Shown here: positions 63,827-64,000 of the stretch, piece by piece
Layout of the letters: each line of letters starts with the position of its first letter
Numbering within the stretch: the stretch's first letter is position 1
Assembly: GCF_003012815.1 (NCBI RefSeq)
Contig: NZ_PXYJ01000001.1
Span: 124,001-188,000 of the forward strand
Reading direction: 5' to 3'
DNA: 64,000 nt
DNA from: Allosphingosinicella vermicomposti
Lineage (GTDB): Bacteria; Pseudomonadota; Alphaproteobacteria; Sphingomonadales; Sphingomonadaceae
The notes under the pieces: model-generated
What the model saw: the letters and a program-made list of their open reading frames with translations, nothing else
The model's database searches: none
What the model was told of the DNA's origin: nothing
Program-made: the position numbers and the translations under genes

Positions 63827-64000
63827 TTATTTCAATTGCCTGCGCGTCACGCCGTCACGCAGGGCTTTGGTTTGGAACGTTCCGGGGAACTTTTGGTGCC
63901 AGCCGGGGCTCGCGGCGCGCAGGGCCGTTGCAGATGTCGGATCGAGCGGCAGATCAAGCAGCACGAGAGCCGGCAGTCTCCACTTCGTCCAGTGCCGAGC
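63827..64000 (-). CDS. nadD: C-terminal end of NadD nicotinate-nucleotide adenylyltransferase (partial)
   Basis: The last 57 codons of a gene running beyond the window edge, ending in TAA at 63827. LLDLPLDPTSATALRAASPG contains the TSATALR form of the ISSTxIR motif of NadD and related adenylyltransferases. Its position directly before rsfS fits the conserved nadD-rsfS order. It makes NaAD from nicotinate mononucleotide in NAD synthesis. The N-terminal HIGH-like motif lies outside the window, so identification rests on this tail and the context. Confidence 0.72.
   Translation of the reverse strand, partial: ARHWTKWRLPALVLLDLPLDPTSATALRAASPGWHQKFPGTFQTKALRDGVTRRQLK

Overview
The window looks like chromosomal DNA of a high-GC alphaproteobacterium, most likely a sphingomonad (Sphingomonadales). 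The basis is the dense gene packing with GTG/TTG starts, several promoters of the GGAAC-N16/17-CGTT type used by the alphaproteobacterial stress sigma factor EcfG, HRXXN-type signalling kinases, dispersed palindromic intergenic repeats, and the housekeeping run nadD-rsfS-rlmH-envC-ctpA and dsbB-coq7 at the right end. There is no rRNA operon, CRISPR array or prophage. Four tRNA genes are present (Pro-CGG, Tyr-GUA, Gly-UCC, Ala-CGC).

Layout. 0-8 kb: tail of a BaiN-type flavoprotein, rarD, a lipoprotein, an H1-like basic protein, a Gln/Asn-rich protein behind a clear EcfG promoter, a large secreted protein, then a glycosyltransferase/outer-membrane-protein pair. 8-13 kb: ferredoxin reductase, a polyhydroxyalkanoate-system protein, and three TadE/TadG-like pilus-assembly proteins. 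13-17.3 kb: a compact arginine operon argC-argJ-argB-argF-argR whose genes all overlap, with two palindromic ARG boxes upstream. 17-27 kb: small secreted, lipoprotein and membrane genes, AlkA-type glycosylase, a ferredoxin, an RlmB-like methyltransferase, tRNAs and a GIY-YIG protein. At 22.0-22.2 kb there is a promoter, a 14-nt perfect Shine-Dalgarno, an 18-codon ORF and a terminator, which together suggest a small dual-function transcript. 27.3-33.2 kb: a signalling operon of a triple-receiver hybrid kinase, a CheR-like methyltransferase and a REC-PAS-HWE-REC kinase, followed by a PilZ protein on the other strand. 34-37 kb: gshA, rsmE and a methyltransferase. 37.3-47.5 kb: a two-partner secretion locus with a 2810-residue TpsA and its TpsB transporter.

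50.3-52.9 kb holds the most unusual object: a 2504-bp IS1595-family element with 22-bp imperfect inverted ends (20/22 identical) and a 9-bp direct repeat. It sits inside a host palindromic repeat whose two pieces can be rejoined across it. Besides the transposase it carries a convergent cargo operon of three genes: an unrecognised protein, a DUF1828-type protein and a 36-residue peptide. I know of no description of this cargo; a toxin-antitoxin or defence role is only a guess. Next to it lies a DNA-repair pair, a UdgX-type uracil-DNA glycosylase and its partner radical-SAM protein, split by a secreted NTF2-like protein gene. The right end carries a DUF885 peptidase-like protein, coq7, dsbB, ctpA, an EnvC-like protein, rlmH, rsfS and the 3' end of nadD.
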